The notes below the pieces were generated by a model that saw only the letters and a list, made by a program, of their open reading frames with translations, was not told the origin of the DNA and did not search any database. DNA of 64,000 bases from Gnetum montanum (Eukaryota; Streptophyta; Gnetopsida; Gnetales; Gnetaceae): assembly GCA_015680685.1 (NCBI GenBank), contig MNCI01000651.1, positions 1,417,832-1,481,831 of the forward strand. Direction: 5' to 3'. This document shows, piece after piece, positions 43,600 through 55,339 of the stretch (position 1 is its first letter; the number at the start of each line of letters is the position of its first letter). The position numbers and the translations under genes were made by a program.

Positions 43600-46500
43600 A
43601 GGATTAAAGATCATTAAAATGTTCATATTATTTTTGTATAAGTCTTTGGCTTACTCATTCCTTTTGTTAGATCAAGTGCTTACTATATTATGATTACAAA
43701 ATTAGAGAAATTTCCAAAAGAAACCCCTTATATGTTATGTCTTTTGTTTTATGGTCTCCCACACTTATTATCTTTTAGCTCATAATATCTTAGAATTGAT
43801 GGGAATTTGTTATTAGGATAGTTTATTAAACTTATTTAGCTTAAATGTACCAACTTTATTCATGTTCTATCTTACTTACCCTTATAAACTATCCTCTAGA
43901 GTTAGATAATTATTTGAAAAATTTGGCTTAGATTTTCCTTAAGATCATCCCCCATCACTAAGATGAGAACTCTGGGATTAAATAGGTTCAAAAATCATGA
44001 AAATTGGAGCTTTATGATGCAAGTTATAGCTTGGGAAAGGTAGGAGATTAGAGCTCAAAAGAAGAAAATCAAAAACTCCTCTTGTACCAAATGATGAAAA
44101 TGAAAAATTTGTCTAACTTCCCACCACTATATATACTATTTTTGCCATGTGACATCATTGATATGACATCAAGTCAATGATGTATGAGGGCCTCATACAT
44201 TGTATCAATGATGTATGAGGGTCTCATACATTGTATCAATGAAAAATTTCAATTTTCATGTTTAAGTTTTGGTGGAAAAAATGAGTCAAACTGAAGGATA
44301 GGAAGATAGTAAGCATTCTGAGAGGATCGTGGAGTATATATGATGCTATGGTTGTGAAAATGGTTCAGGGGGTTGCACCTTAATAGACGACAATAGGACC
44401 AAATCCACAACTTTCAAGCAGATCTAGCTTAGAAAATAAGAACAACGTAATAAAATAGAGAAAATATTTCTTATATTAAGATAATTCTCAAAATACATAG
44501 AAAATACATCAAACACAAGGAGCCAAGCTCAACTCACAACTCTTGCAAGGATCTTAGAGGCCACACTTGTCCTCTCTTAATCCTCAATTTCTCACAATGG
44601 AGCCCAAGCTTAAGACAAGACACTTATAAGAGATTCTCCTAATCTTTCATAAGTGTTCTCCCTTGCCTCTCAATCAACTTCCTTGCACAAGCTCTCTTCC
44701 CTCAAGAGCTCTCTCTCTTGCTTTCTATTGGGATGTTTGGCCTTTGGTGTTTTCCTTGTGGCACTTGGCACTTCGACACTTGGCACTGTGGCATCAACAA
44801 TAATGAATTACATCAACATTTATAAGAAACCAAAAGGTAAAAATCCTAGAAACCTTTCCTCAACTTAACTTAAGGTTCTCCAACTATTTTCCAAGTCTTC
44901 TCACCTTCTCTTTTTCTGTTTCCATCTTTCTTTAGTTGTTTCCATCTTACTTTGGTTATTTCCCAAATTGGAACAGGTGTTTTTGGAAGTTTCCCCATGC
45001 GTTTGGGTTGTCTCTAGCTTCATGTAGATGTATCCTATTAAAGAATTGCTCCTAAGAGAGATGTCTACTATTTTTGATAGACATATACACTTTAGAAAGA
45101 CATATCTAGAAAGACATCTCTTCTGAAGCTGCCAAAAAATAAAAGTTCTCATTTTGATGCTAGAAGCCTTCAAATGCCTCCCAACAATTACCCATAGATC
45201 CTAGAACCTCCGAAACTCATCAAAATGAACCAAAAACACCTCCAAACATGCCAAAATATCCAAGAATCATCCTCAACAAAATCAACTTAAAAAGACACAT
45301 AGAATGTAGGGTAGAATAAGGGTATAAAAAACAATAGTCATCCAAAGTTCATAAAGAGGGAATCTTAGGCTATGAAAAGTTTATTAAGTGTTTTGGATGG
45401 ATAAGAGATGGGTAATGAATTTTTATTGTTTGAAAACATTATGAGATGTTAAGGGAAGTATTTATTAAGTTACTTAGTGTTTTGGAAGTCATAAGATGTG
45501 AGATTGCTTGCTAAGTATAAGATACAATAGCTATACAAGTGGATCCTCCCCAAAGCAGGCTCTAGCCCTTAATGCTATTGTATAACTATGCCTAAAATTT
45601 TTCTTGGGCACTCAAGGAGTTGAATGTAACACATACTTATTTAGCAAAACACATGTATTAGTATTACAAGGTTGGGAAAATTACTTTATGTCATACAAAA
45701 CCACAAGTTATAATTAAATATAGAGTGAGGTGAGATGGATCCTAGAAAGAATTGTAGAGAACTAGGGAATGAGGTATCTTACCATTGGAAGAATGAACTT
45801 TTGCATTTTATTAGTGGTTAAAGTAATCATTGGCCATTCTATCCAAGATTTCAACCAAGTCCAAATCATGTCTAGTGACATCGCATTATTTCACCTCTTA
45901 GATTCACAACCATAAGACTATCACCATGGCAAGGAGTATCATCACTTGGTGTTTTGTCTAAGTTAGGAGTTTATTCATTGCACTTTTTATTTTTTTGAAA
46001 TTTCTTAAAAGCCACCTACCTATAGGAATGGGTAACATGTGTTTTACTGGGACCCCTAGAAATTTATTTTGTGCATGTATTTTATTTTTAGTTATGTCAA
46101 CCATACCAGAGGACTACCTTCAAGCATGGGTAATATGTCTTTCCAGTGACATGGTAAGGTAGCACTTATTGTACTCTTACTTCCATTTTTTGTTAGATCT
46201 ACAAGGATATAATACAACCTTATCAACATGATAGAACATACAGTAGTGATCCAACAGATTCCACAAATCCCCTTGATGTCACACCCTTCACATTTCCACT
46301 TAATTCTTCACTCTTCTGTCTAGGCATAATGATCACAATTTTATTCTTAGTTTTATTAGAAAATGAATATCATTATGGCCATGGTAAGAACCTCTTATTC
46401 TTGGAATGATTGGATGGATGTTATGGTCTCACTATACTATTAATCAATCCCTTAGAACTTGACAACATAGAGAAATCTTCATTTTATTGGACTACATCTT

Positions 46501-46900
46501 GCCTTATTCCTGGTGTTTTATTAACAATAAAAAATATGTACATAGAGAATGAAAACAAAGTGACCACATCTTTCCTTATTCTTGGTGTTTGATTAATAAT
46601 AAAAAATATGTAGAAAGAAAATGAAAACAAAGTATGAAAAGAATTGTAAAATTTAGTAAGAATGGAAAAAGATGAAAAGAATGAAAAATGTTAGAAGAAT
46701 GGAAAATTAGTAAAGAATCAAAAAAATGTCAAGAAAGTACGAAATTATTAAGAAATTGAAAAGTATAAAAGAATGGGAAAAATGTATCAAGAAAGTAGAA
46801 AAATGAAAAGAAAGTGAAAATTCAGGAAAGTACCTATGTGTCTAGATAGACACCTCCATGGCTATTATGAGGACTAATTATTCTAAAGAGGGAACAAGCT
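43600..46900. other. Unassigned region inside or inserted in E4
   Basis: No gene recognised. It contains a palindromic tandem duplication (44176-44237) next to a TATA-like TATATATAC (44130), an LTR-like stretch at about 44370-45350 with AGACATCT motifs at 45055-45125, the hairpin-flanked segment 45522-45583 shared with E2, and A-rich decayed tandem sequence at 46580-46830. The ORFs at 44653-44868 and 44901-45173 have no support. Confidence 0.5.
44176..44237. repeat. 31-bp tandem duplication with internal palindrome
   Basis: Two copies of TCAATGATGTATGAGGG and its completion. The first contains the perfect palindrome TGTATGAGGCCTCATACA-like arms around GGGCC. It lies ~45 bp from a TATA-like run (minus sense GTATATATAG), the same palindrome-then-TATA layout as in the Athila-like U3 regions. 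Confidence 0.7.
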
Positions 46901-47449
46901 AAAGATGTTTGGACTGATTAGGTAGATCCCTTGAGAATATTGGGATATTCATGATAGGGTTTGACCTATTGGATGTTGACAAGCACGAGCTTATGTGGGT
47001 TCAATAGGTGATGAATGTGTAAGGCACCTAAAGGATAAGTTGATTGAACAATGTATGGCCCTTCCCAAAGCATTTGAAATTTAGCCTTTTGTGGCACATG
47101 ATTGGGATTATAGTATAGGATCTTCTCTCATGGTTGTATTATCACTTTCCTTATTCGTGTGTCATGTCTATGTTTGGAGTAATGCTTATGAACTTCATTG
47201 TGCATTAGTGCTACTAGCCTATTTTTCTCTAAGAGATTTAGATTCATCAATCATTCCTTTTGGGCTAGGTTCAGGCTCAGGTCAAGTTCATTGGCAGTAG
47301 CTAACGTTTAGAGCTCTACTTGGATAGTGAGTCTTGGTAATTTTTTGTAAACTAGCTCATATGGTGAATATCAAATAGGTAATTTCCATGATGTTCTATA
47401 GGCCCATAGAGCATCATTAAGTTTAGTGCTCTAATCCTTAAATTTACTA

Positions 47450-47770
47450 ACTATCCTAGTTAAGATTTTGGTAATTTTATGATTAGTAACCTTAGTTTGA
47501 CCATTCACTTATGGGTGATATGGTGTAGTCAGTTTATGATTGACCCCTAGTTCTTGCATGAGCTTTTTAAAGGTAGAACTATTAAAATGAGTTCTATTAT
47601 CTAATATAAGCATTCTAGGCACTCCAAATTTGTTCACCATATTTTGTTGGAAGAATTTCCTAGCTATCATGGCTATGCAATCTTTGACTATTGCAACCTT
47701 TGCCCACTTAGTATAGTAATCCACCGTCATAATAATGTATGATTTCCCATTCGACATAGGTGTTACGGGT
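47450..47770 (-). pseudogene. E4 integrase core fragment
   Basis: ORF 47509-47757 reads MTVDYYTKWAKVAIVKD, FGVPRMLILDN and LGVNHKLTTPYHP. These are the integrase core blocks around the first and second catalytic Asp (DYYTKW context and LDN). The segment with the catalytic Glu lies past a stop to the left. C-terminal remnants may extend to about 46900. Confidence 0.8.
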
Positions 47771-48132
47771 TCTATAAAATTAATTTTTCAAATATTGAAT
47801 GGCTCCAAAGGCTTGATCCACTATTATGGCCCTTCATTTTTGGATGTCATTCCTCCATCTTTCTAGCAGCGTTAGCAAGACTGTGCAAAGTTGTGGACAT
47901 CTCTGCACAAGGTAGGCTAGAAGTAGGCTACCATCATTAGTTTGAGTGCCATTCTACACCCTACATAGTGGCCCCTACATGGACTTGCATGAGCATCCTG
48001 TAAGATTTGTTGTGGGTTACACTGTGGTACATACCATCTAACTAGCTTATTTGCATAAATCTTATATAGGTTTTCATTGATTTCCATGTATCTTTTTAAT
48101 TTGTGAAGTAATTACTTTGTTTGCCTTTTGCT

Positions 48133-48342
48133 TCATTCAAGAGGAATTTTTTGTGTAGTTAAGTAAGTCATGTAATCAACCATCCATGACTTCCTTGTTG
48201 ATTCTACAATCTTCATTATTTGAGTAAATAGGTCCTCATTAGGGAATTGGTTAGATAATGATTCTGTATACTCTTGGGAATCCCATTTGAGCCTTGATAA
48301 ATGATCAGCAACAACATTTTTAGTGTTCTTTTTATCAATCAT
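48133..48342 (-). pseudogene. E4 RNase H to integrase linker
   Basis: KNTKNVVADHLSRLKWDSQE is the ADHLSRL block that ends Gypsy RNase H domains; it leads toward the integrase zinc finger. The frame then breaks. RNase H remnants extend right to about 48600. Confidence 0.75.
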
Positions 48343-48609
48343 TATGATTTAGAATTCTTACAAAATTACAAGCCACCTGATCACTCTAGGATTAACTGTT
48401 GGCTTGTTCATGAGAATTGCACTATGATCAATATGGACATAAATCTGATATCCAAGCATAGAATGTTGAATCTTTTCAAGTGCATACATCATGGCCATGA
48501 TCTCCTTTTCCATTGTGGTAGAGTTTAGTTGTACCTCAGTGATGCTAGCACAATGTATATAGTAGGGTGTCTTCTAATCATCTAACTACGTCAACACTAC
48601 ACCAAGCAC

Positions 48610-49520
48610 ATAGTTAGAAGAATTTGTCATAATATGAAAAGGCTTGGACCAATCTGGAGCTTGAAGGATTAGTGTCTTGATCACTTTTTTGTTTTAGGGT
48701 TTCAAATGCCTTTTCACAAGCCTTTATCCACTTGAAGGATGCATCCTTGTTTGTTAGTTCTACTAACGATTTTGCAATCTTGGAGAAATTCTCTATGAAC
48801 CTTTGATAGTATTTCATATGGCCTAAGAATGATCTAACATCTTTCACTGTCTATGGCCTTTGAGTGATGCTTTGTATGACTCTTATCTTCTCAGGATCTA
48901 CTTCTATTCCTTTATGAGAAACTTTATGTCCCAATACAATCCCATTCTAGACCATGATATGGCTTTTCTACCAATTGAGCTTGAGATTTGTTTCTACACA
49001 TCACTTTAATACTTACTCTAATCAGTCTAGTGCTTACTTAAAATCTAGCCCATATGTTGAAAAATCATCCACGAACACTTCAATGCCATTTCATATTTTC
49101 TTTTTTAAGATACTAAGTATAAGTATTTGGAATGTGGTGGGCACATTGCAAAGACCAAATGACATTTGTTTATAGACAAACGTTCCACATGGACTGGTAA
49201 ATGTTATTTTCTATTGGTATTTTGGTACAATTTAAATATGATTGTATCCACTATATCCATCTAGAAAACTATAGTAGTTGTGTCCTATGATAGTATCCAT
49301 GACCTAATCAATAAACGACAATGGGAAGTGATCCTTGAATGTGGCAACATTCAACAATTGGAAATCAATGCACACTTGTCACTTGCCTTCCTTCTTTGGA
49401 ATGGTTACTAAAGGACTTACCCATTCACTATCCACGATAGGATAGATGAATCTTGCCTTTAGTAATTTCTCCAACTCTTGCTTGATGAATTCTTTTAGTT
49501 TGGGATTAAGCCATATTTGG
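48610..49520 (-). pseudogene. E4 reverse transcriptase, disrupted
   Basis: In three frames on the minus strand: YSFLDGYSGYNHI (about 49240-49280, motif A), VFVDDFSTYG (about 49055-49085, active site), and in ORF 48614-48847 MKDVRSFLGHMKYYQRFIEN (start of the connection domain). The order and spacing fit Ty3/Gypsy RT. Both catalytic aspartate blocks are kept, but the frame is broken repeatedly. Confidence 0.85.
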
Positions 49521-49558
49521 AGTTGGTATCATGGTTTGATTGGTGGATTTGTATATAT

Positions 49559-49966
49559 TCAATGTTGACAAATTCTTGGATCAATACCTATGATCTCATC
49601 ATAGGACCACACAAATACTATAGGCCATTGTTTGATGACTTCCAATAACTTCTTCTTCTGATCTTCATTCAGGTTGACGTTTATTATCATCAACTTCTTG
49701 TTATTTAAGAAAGCATATTCTAATGTTTGCCAAAGCATTTGAAGAGGAGAGGAGGCAGTTTGCAACCTAGTATGTTAAGGCTAATCAAATGTTTTTGCAG
49801 TTGTCATGTTGATGGGATGTACTCGCTTCATCACACATTGCACAACAAGTGTGGATGGTACATGATCCAAGAATGGAGGAGGAAAAGCTCTAGGCACTCC
49901 TAAATTGATACAAGTTCTAGAAGCCTGGTGACAGGGGGAAGCAATTAATGGAAGAGCCATTGCCAC
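49559..49966 (-). pseudogene. E4 protease-RT linker
   Basis: ORF 49559-49765 contains LEYAFLNNKKLMIINVNLNE, then KKLLEVIKQWPIVFVWSYDE and IIGIDPRICQH, the conserved segment that precedes RT in Athila/Tat elements. The ORF at 49781-49966 continues rightwards without a motif. Similarity ends near 49970. Confidence 0.7.
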
Positions 49967-49970
49967 CAGG

Positions 49971-50181
49971 AACTACCTAGAGTACATCAAGCTTCACCAA
50001 GTTTTTTTTTTGTTAAAATTCTCATGTCATATCTTGTGTCATTTTGTAAACACAACTATGACATTTAAGAATCATGTATATAGTAGTTAGTGTCATGTAA
50101 ATCTACCTTCCAATTTTGTAAGAAACTCCATCCTCATTTTGTTTTAGCTAGAGGATGAGTTTTCAATCAATTGTGGGGGTA
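49971..50181 (+). other. 3' internal end of E5 with polypurine tract
   Basis: Plus-strand sequence ending AGAGGATGAGTTTTC...GTGGGGGTA directly before the LTR at 50182, matching the 3' internal end of E2 in opposite orientation. No coding remains. Confidence 0.65.
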
Positions 50182-51081
50182 TGATAAATCAATTTTTTAC
50201 ATGGGTATGATATCGTGCATCTAATATTGGAGCCATGATATCAAATCCCTAATATCAAGGCACAAGTTACAATGTTGGATATCTGATATCACAAACATTT
50301 GTAGGCCTATGAATATGAGACTTAAGCACATGGTCCAAACAACAAATTTCATTCCACCTTACCATAACTCTTACAATTTATTTTCGTAGCTTAGTAATAG
50401 AGTGTATGCCCACAGTGTGGTGTTGAGTGATTGTATAGAGTCTTTATTCGAGCATCTTGTACTTGGACACAAGTGTGAATAGTAATAAAGACCAAGATTA
50501 CTTTTCACCATTGCAATATCTACTTAGTTTCTTTACTATTTACCTAGAATAATGTTTACTATTTTCACTTAGCCTACTAATTACTGCTTTCTTAGTTACT
50601 ATTTACTTTTCCATGAACTTTACTTTTATTGTTATTAAGCAGAATGGATACGATTGATTTTGAGCGTAAAGTGTTATCGTTTGGTAACTTAGTAGTATTA
50701 TTGCTTGGTTCGCCTAGTAGCAAGGTACTTGGTAATTCTAGTAATGATTACATAAGTTCAAGATGTGTGTAGAGTCAGGAATGAATGTCCATTACCTAGG
50801 CTAGACTAGATTCATTTGTCATTTACTTAGACTCATAAATCATTTTCATTATTCTTATGTTTACTAGGAGCTATGGCCTACCAATATCAATATATCATAC
50901 ATCTCAGTAAGAGCTAAATCATACGCATAGGTTATACTAGCTCCACGTGGAAAGACAATGATCTTGAATTTTAACCAACTACTAACATATTCACATTGCC
51001 TTATCCACGAAATTTGATCAAACTGTGCATGAACACTCGTATCTCATATGGTTGGATGTTGGACTACTGCACCATGCATCA
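50182..51081 (+). repeat. E5: Athila-like 3' LTR (900 bp), plus orientation
   Basis: Starts TGATAAATCAATT after the polypurine tract and ends CACCATGCATCA. U3 contains GATATC-centred repeats (50208-50290: ATGATATCGTGC, ATGATATCAAAT, GGATATCTGATATCAC). The right part holds reversed family blocks (CATATGGTTGGATG near the end). What follows is not a primer site, so this is a 3' LTR. Confidence 0.75.
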
Positions 51082-51129
51082 ATCATACAACTTATCAATT
51101 CTATTGGTATATGCTTTATGTATTTTCTT

Positions 51130-51360
51130 GGAAGCCCATCCCATCGATGCAACCATAGAGCCCAATGGTGAATACATAACTCATTGGTCACAACTCTATG
51201 TGCCATATGGAACCCATCTCCATTGATGCAACCACAAAGGCCAATGGAAAGTATCATCATAATCATAGAAGGTCTATTGGTTACAACTCTATGTGGCATG
51301 TGAAAGCTTGATTCCACAATGCATCCACAAAGGCTAATGGTAGGCAAATCATGTAATGAT
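51130..51360. repeat. Diverged tandem repeat, about 80-95 bp unit, 2.5 copies
   Basis: Each unit has a 'CATCxATGCAACCAxAxAGxCCAATGG' block and a 'TTGGTxACAACTCTATGTG' block. The ORFs in it on either strand are by-products. Confidence 0.7.
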
Positions 51361-52229
51361 ATTCCCATGAGTAGAAGAAATACTTAACAACACAAAAATA
51401 ATTATAGTTAAGCTTCAAGAAAAATAATATTTATAAAGCATACATTAAATCAACAATTACTTTTACAACAACCAACTATACTTGCCAATTTATAGAATAT
51501 TCACAAAGAACTGATATATTAATTAATTTAATTGAACTATTTCCAAAACCCTTCTCAACATAAGAGGAAGGGTGTTTGCATCAAAGGCCATGGCCCTGGT
51601 TCCCTATGTAACCTTGTAGAGTTTACAAGGAATCAAGGCCACGTAATTCGTAAATTGTAGCAATACATAACAAAATCAACATTACACACACATATCAAGA
51701 TATGATCAAGATTATTCATGTATAATTGATTATTCCTAATAATCTTCATTAGTACGATAAAAGAAACTTAAAAGAGAGTATAATGGTTTTACCACTCCAT
51801 GTCTTTCAATTAAGGTAGTAGTATCTTCTTACAAGAAATATATATCATCATAATAAAAGTGAAACAATCTTATGTTATGCACAAACATGTATATTATTCA
51901 ACACATGCAAGTACACTAACAAGAAATTAGTTATATTAGAGGAAGTGTAAGAGATAGACTTAACTCAACCTTAGGAATCTTCTTGGAGAACTTCTTCTTT
52001 ACTTCTCTCACACTTCTATGCGCTATACTCTTTTCCTTTTCCTAGTGGCTCTTCCTCCTCTTGCTTGGTGTGGCTAAGAGGTAGGGATAGGGAGGTATTT
52101 ATAGGCCTAAGAAGGGAGAGATCTTTTGAGTTCTAGAGAATTCTATAGTTAGTGTGGATAGTTGGAGGTTGGAAGATGTCACCTCCATTAGAAGATTCTA
52201 GGAGAATATCCTTTTGCTAGTATTTTCTC
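51361..52229. other. No gene seen
   Basis: AT-rich sequence with a TATA-like minus-strand AGGCCTATAAATACC (about 52094-52108) in LTR-like surroundings. It may be an old LTR, but I find no matching partner. Confidence 0.4.
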
Positions 52230-52455
52230 CACCTCAGTTACCATTTATTTTCACCTTTTACTTTTACATTATCCTAGTTTCTATTTATTTATCATCTTTT
52301 ACTAAGGTTACTATTCATTTACTATATTTTAACGAGGTTATTATTCATTTACTATATTTTACCCAAGTTACTGTGTATTTACCTTATTTTACCAAGCTTA
52401 CTAATCATTTATCATTTTTTATCCAAGTTACTATTCATTTATCTTTTTACCTTTT
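52230..52455. repeat. 30-bp minisatellite, about 7 copies
   Basis: Imperfect units of the form ATTTTACCAAGGTTACTATTCATTTACT in tandem. It produces the 10-residue periodic ORF at 52214-52465, which is not a gene. Confidence 0.85.
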
Positions 52456-52528
52456 TTTGCCATGATATGTATACTCCTTCCTAATTTCATATTATCTTAG
52501 CTCTTAGATTCATATACTACTAGCTTAG

Positions 52529-52940
52529 ATATATATATCAATTGGTCGAGATGATTTTAAAGAAGATGATCTTAACCAAGCTCGACTACTGGACGAGGTA
52601 ACAAGATAACTAAAAACAAAATCACTCATCCCTCCTTTGTTTTTCTACCACTTACCCAATTTAGTTTTACCCTCTCAATCAAGTTTGTTTTGTCTTTGTT
52701 TGTTCATGTCATTTTTGAGAAATAAATCTCTCGCATAAATAACGCTCAAAAATGCCATGAACAAACGAAGACAGAACAAACTTGACCAAGAGGGTAAAAC
52801 TAATTGCGTAAGTGGTAGAGAAATAGAGGAGAGATGAATGATTCTATTTTTAGTTATCTTGTTATCTTGTTCAGTAGTTGGGCTTGGTTAAGATCATCTT
52901 CTTTAAAATCATCTCAGCCAATTGATATATATATATATAT
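52529..52940. mobile_element. Foldback/MITE-like element with ~190-bp inverted arms
   Basis: The left arm (52529-52719) and right arm (52745-52940) are near-perfect reverse complements around a 25-bp loop. Outer ends are ATATATATATCAATTGG and CCAATTGATATATATATAT. Arms include AAGAAGATGATCTTAACCAA and its partner. There is no ORF. Such structures belong to foldback or MITE DNA transposons, or arise from inverted duplication. Insertion into an AT run hides any target duplication. Confidence 0.85.
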
Positions 52941-54424
52941 AAGTTACTGGAGCAGTTTTGTAGGCAATGAGTAGAATTTACTTATATTTTTAGGTTTTTA
53001 AGTTATCAATATAAAGGACATAGTTATAAATGTTCATGTTAAAATATTAATAAAACTATTTAAATAATAGCACTATTTGCCAAAGAAATTCTATATGGTA
53101 GGTTCAAGTTCTAATTGGGTCAAGGCTACAATCTTGGAAGAGCAAGTTAGTTACTCTAGGTAGGTTAGTTTCAATTGGAGGGAGAGTTTCCAATGAACAA
53201 GGCGAGAGGGGCAAAAGGTAGGAAGAAGGAGGAAAGCTACTAATTACGATCACAATGATGTGGCATCGTCATGTCCATGGTCAGAGATGGGGGTATTGGT
53301 GGGCCCCATGGCCGGTGACGAACTGTCGCTGTCGCTTGCGATTCCGACGTCCTAATCGCCCACGTGGCGTGCCGGTGCCACTCATCAACAGATGTGCACA
53401 TCACGGCTGATTTCACGTTTATGCTCAAACAGATTAACTCCATTTTAGCCATTTTGTAAAATGAAAAAAAAAATTCCCACCGGGAAATGAAATTTTTAAC
53501 AAAAATTACGAGGAATATTTTGGGAGAAATTAACGAGGAGACGGTTTTATGGTTGCTCCAGGTAAGAAAAACGTTCAGTTGCATGTTCACTGGAATTCAA
53601 ATGAGTGCATGTATTTTGAAAAATGAGCACAGAAGTAGCACCGTATTCAAACGATGTAGCAGGTTTAACACATGTTTAATCCTATTCTTGCTATGTATAG
53701 AGATAAAAGAACTTTCGTTTCAATTTCATGCAGTGCAAAAGACGGAAAAATTATGTAAACGGGTAGATAAAATAAAAGAAGGTCATTGCAGGGACTTGCG
53801 ATGAAATTGGAACTGTTTAATTTAACTGTCTTATACTTCAAATGTCTGTTGGACCAGTTTAGTGTGAGCATTGAGGGTGTATCTCAACAGTAACCAATGA
53901 GATATAATTCGTAATGATTCGTAAAGATCTGTAAATAAATCCAATGCAATGGAGTGAGTTCATACAAAGAGCGTTGAAATGGTTTCTTGATAAGTTCAAT
54001 TACAATAGATTATACTAAAACTACATTACAAAATGTTTAGCAAAATGCGAACTAAATTAAAATATTCATCATCTTAGCCCTTTTATCCTATTCATCATAG
54101 GCTAACCACAAAACTCCCTCCTTAATATTTAAAAAAGTATAAATGGTTTTGCCCATACGTATTATTGTATTTTATTTTCATATTAAAAATCTTATTAATT
54201 TGTTAGCATTAATGAAAACCATGAACAATTCCCGCTCACATTAAGAAACTGCATCATGAGGAAATGGTTTCGCTGAAAATTAGGTTGGATCTCGGTAGGT
54301 CACACTAGAATATTAAAAGCCCGGCAAAAGATTGAAAATTACGTGTTCATATTATCCACCGTTTTGAGATTGAAGGTGATGAGAATAGCTTATAACATTT
54401 GCATTTTTTTTCATTAAAAAATGA
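52941..54424. other. Low-copy-looking spacer, no gene identified
   Basis: Mixed composition, with a GC-richer patch at 53230-53420 containing a perfect G-box CCACGTGG (53360-53367). The ORFs at 53240-53590 and 53487-53804 have no recognisable content. I see no exon structure here. Confidence 0.4.
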
Positions 54425-55181
54425 TTAGCTCGTAGCATTACTGTTGTACGTCGGATCTGCATTGGCTGACGGATGGAGCATGAACCGGATTCCCCGTCCA
54501 AATCCGGCATTGTTCTTGTACACGCCAGGCAATGAAAAACCATTCGGCATTTGATTTTCATCGGCTGCCACAGCTGCCATTAGCATTACAGCCCTTGCCT
54601 GAGGAAAAAAAATACACCGCCAACGTCACAGAACCAGAACAGAAACACCAGCATCCAATCTCTTACCTTATCCGCAAGAACATTCTCATAGACGTTCGCG
54701 GAGTCGAAATAAAATATCGTCAATTGTGTTATTGCAGACTGGGCCGTCGGCTCTGATTTGAAACTATCACAAAATTACATGATCATTCGAGACTGAAACT
54801 GATTTTTCACTACTGTATAGATGCAATTTAGTAATATACCTTGAACTTTTGCAGCTGCTTCGTTTAGGGGTGTAGAATTTGCATAGTTGTGGAAATAGAC
54901 GTGGTTTTTCTTGGTTTTCTTGGATGCCAGAACAACAATAGCGATGGAATCTGCCCGAGTGATGCATCTGCAAACTGGCATGCATCCTGCTGCGTTTCTT
55001 TATCTTTGTCCATCGCATCCTCCTAAAAATGAAAAAAAAATGAGAAGAAATAACGAAACCATGGCGTAGGTGTTGGGGGCACCTGGGTGCCACGCTTTAG
55101 TATCGCTGTCTCTGCCAACGTGGCCATCTCTGCCAGGGCCGCTACACTCCTGGGGTCCATGACGTCATTGTAGTTCCTCAT
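54425..55181 (-). pseudogene. Multi-exon plant gene of unknown family, possibly decayed
   Basis: Minus strand. Exon 54840-54981 (47 codons from MPVCRCITRADS), intron GT-AG, exon 54667-54752 (QSAITQLTIFYFDSANVYEN), intron GT-AG with an acceptor after T8CCTCAG, exon 54425-54598 ending with TAA (GVYKNNAGFGRGIRFMLHPS). Phases agree at both joins, giving 133 aa with no internal stop. Upstream in the same frame is a signal-like MVSLFLLIFFSFLGG (ATG at 55062) cut off by one TAA. Alternatively, a different frame (55083-55181, MRNYNDVMDPRSV) could splice via a 60-bp intron into 55022. The 5' end is thus unresolved; I do not recognise the protein. Confidence 0.6.
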
Positions 55182-55229
55182 TCATAGCTGCTGTTGACGT
55201 CATTGTAGTTCCTCATTCATAGCTACTGT
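55160..55229. promoter_or_regulatory. 35-bp tandem duplication carrying TGACGTCA twice
   Basis: Units 55160-55194 and 55195-55229 are identical but for one base, each starting with the perfect palindrome TGACGTCA, the CRE/as-1-type core bound by plant bZIP (TGA) factors. They sit at the 5' end of the minus-strand gene model. Regulatory function is an inference. Confidence 0.55.
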
Positions 55230-55339
55230 TGTAACGTGCCTTGGCATTATGCAGCTGTGGCATGTCATGGCATTACGTGGGAAGTCCTCTCAGAATGTTG
55301 CCTCATGTTATGGAGACCACAATAATAATCATTGATTGA

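Larger units (their letters stand above)
33677..49970 (-). mobile_element. E4: Athila-like element, 3' portion, interrupted by Copia 2
   Basis: Minus strand. A 3' LTR (33677-34560) and degenerate polypurine tract lie at the left. Rightwards come an extra ORF region (34740-36191 and about 42290-43590), an unassigned stretch, integrase (47500), RNase H (48130), RT (48610-49520) and the protease-RT linker (to about 49970). The domain order read leftwards is the normal Pol order plus a 3' extra ORF. The element stops abruptly near 49970; gag and the 5' LTR are missing. That 36191 and 42259 were once adjacent is inferred from matching strand and character. Confidence 0.7.

Noticed and set aside
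53360-53367. CCACGTGG G-box as a promoter element
   Set aside because: A perfect palindrome, but no gene model starts nearby; the closest gene (54425-55181) reads leftwards with its 5' end on the far side.
54532-54756. Plus-strand ORF of 74 codons
   Set aside because: Antisense of the second and third exons of the minus-strand gene model.
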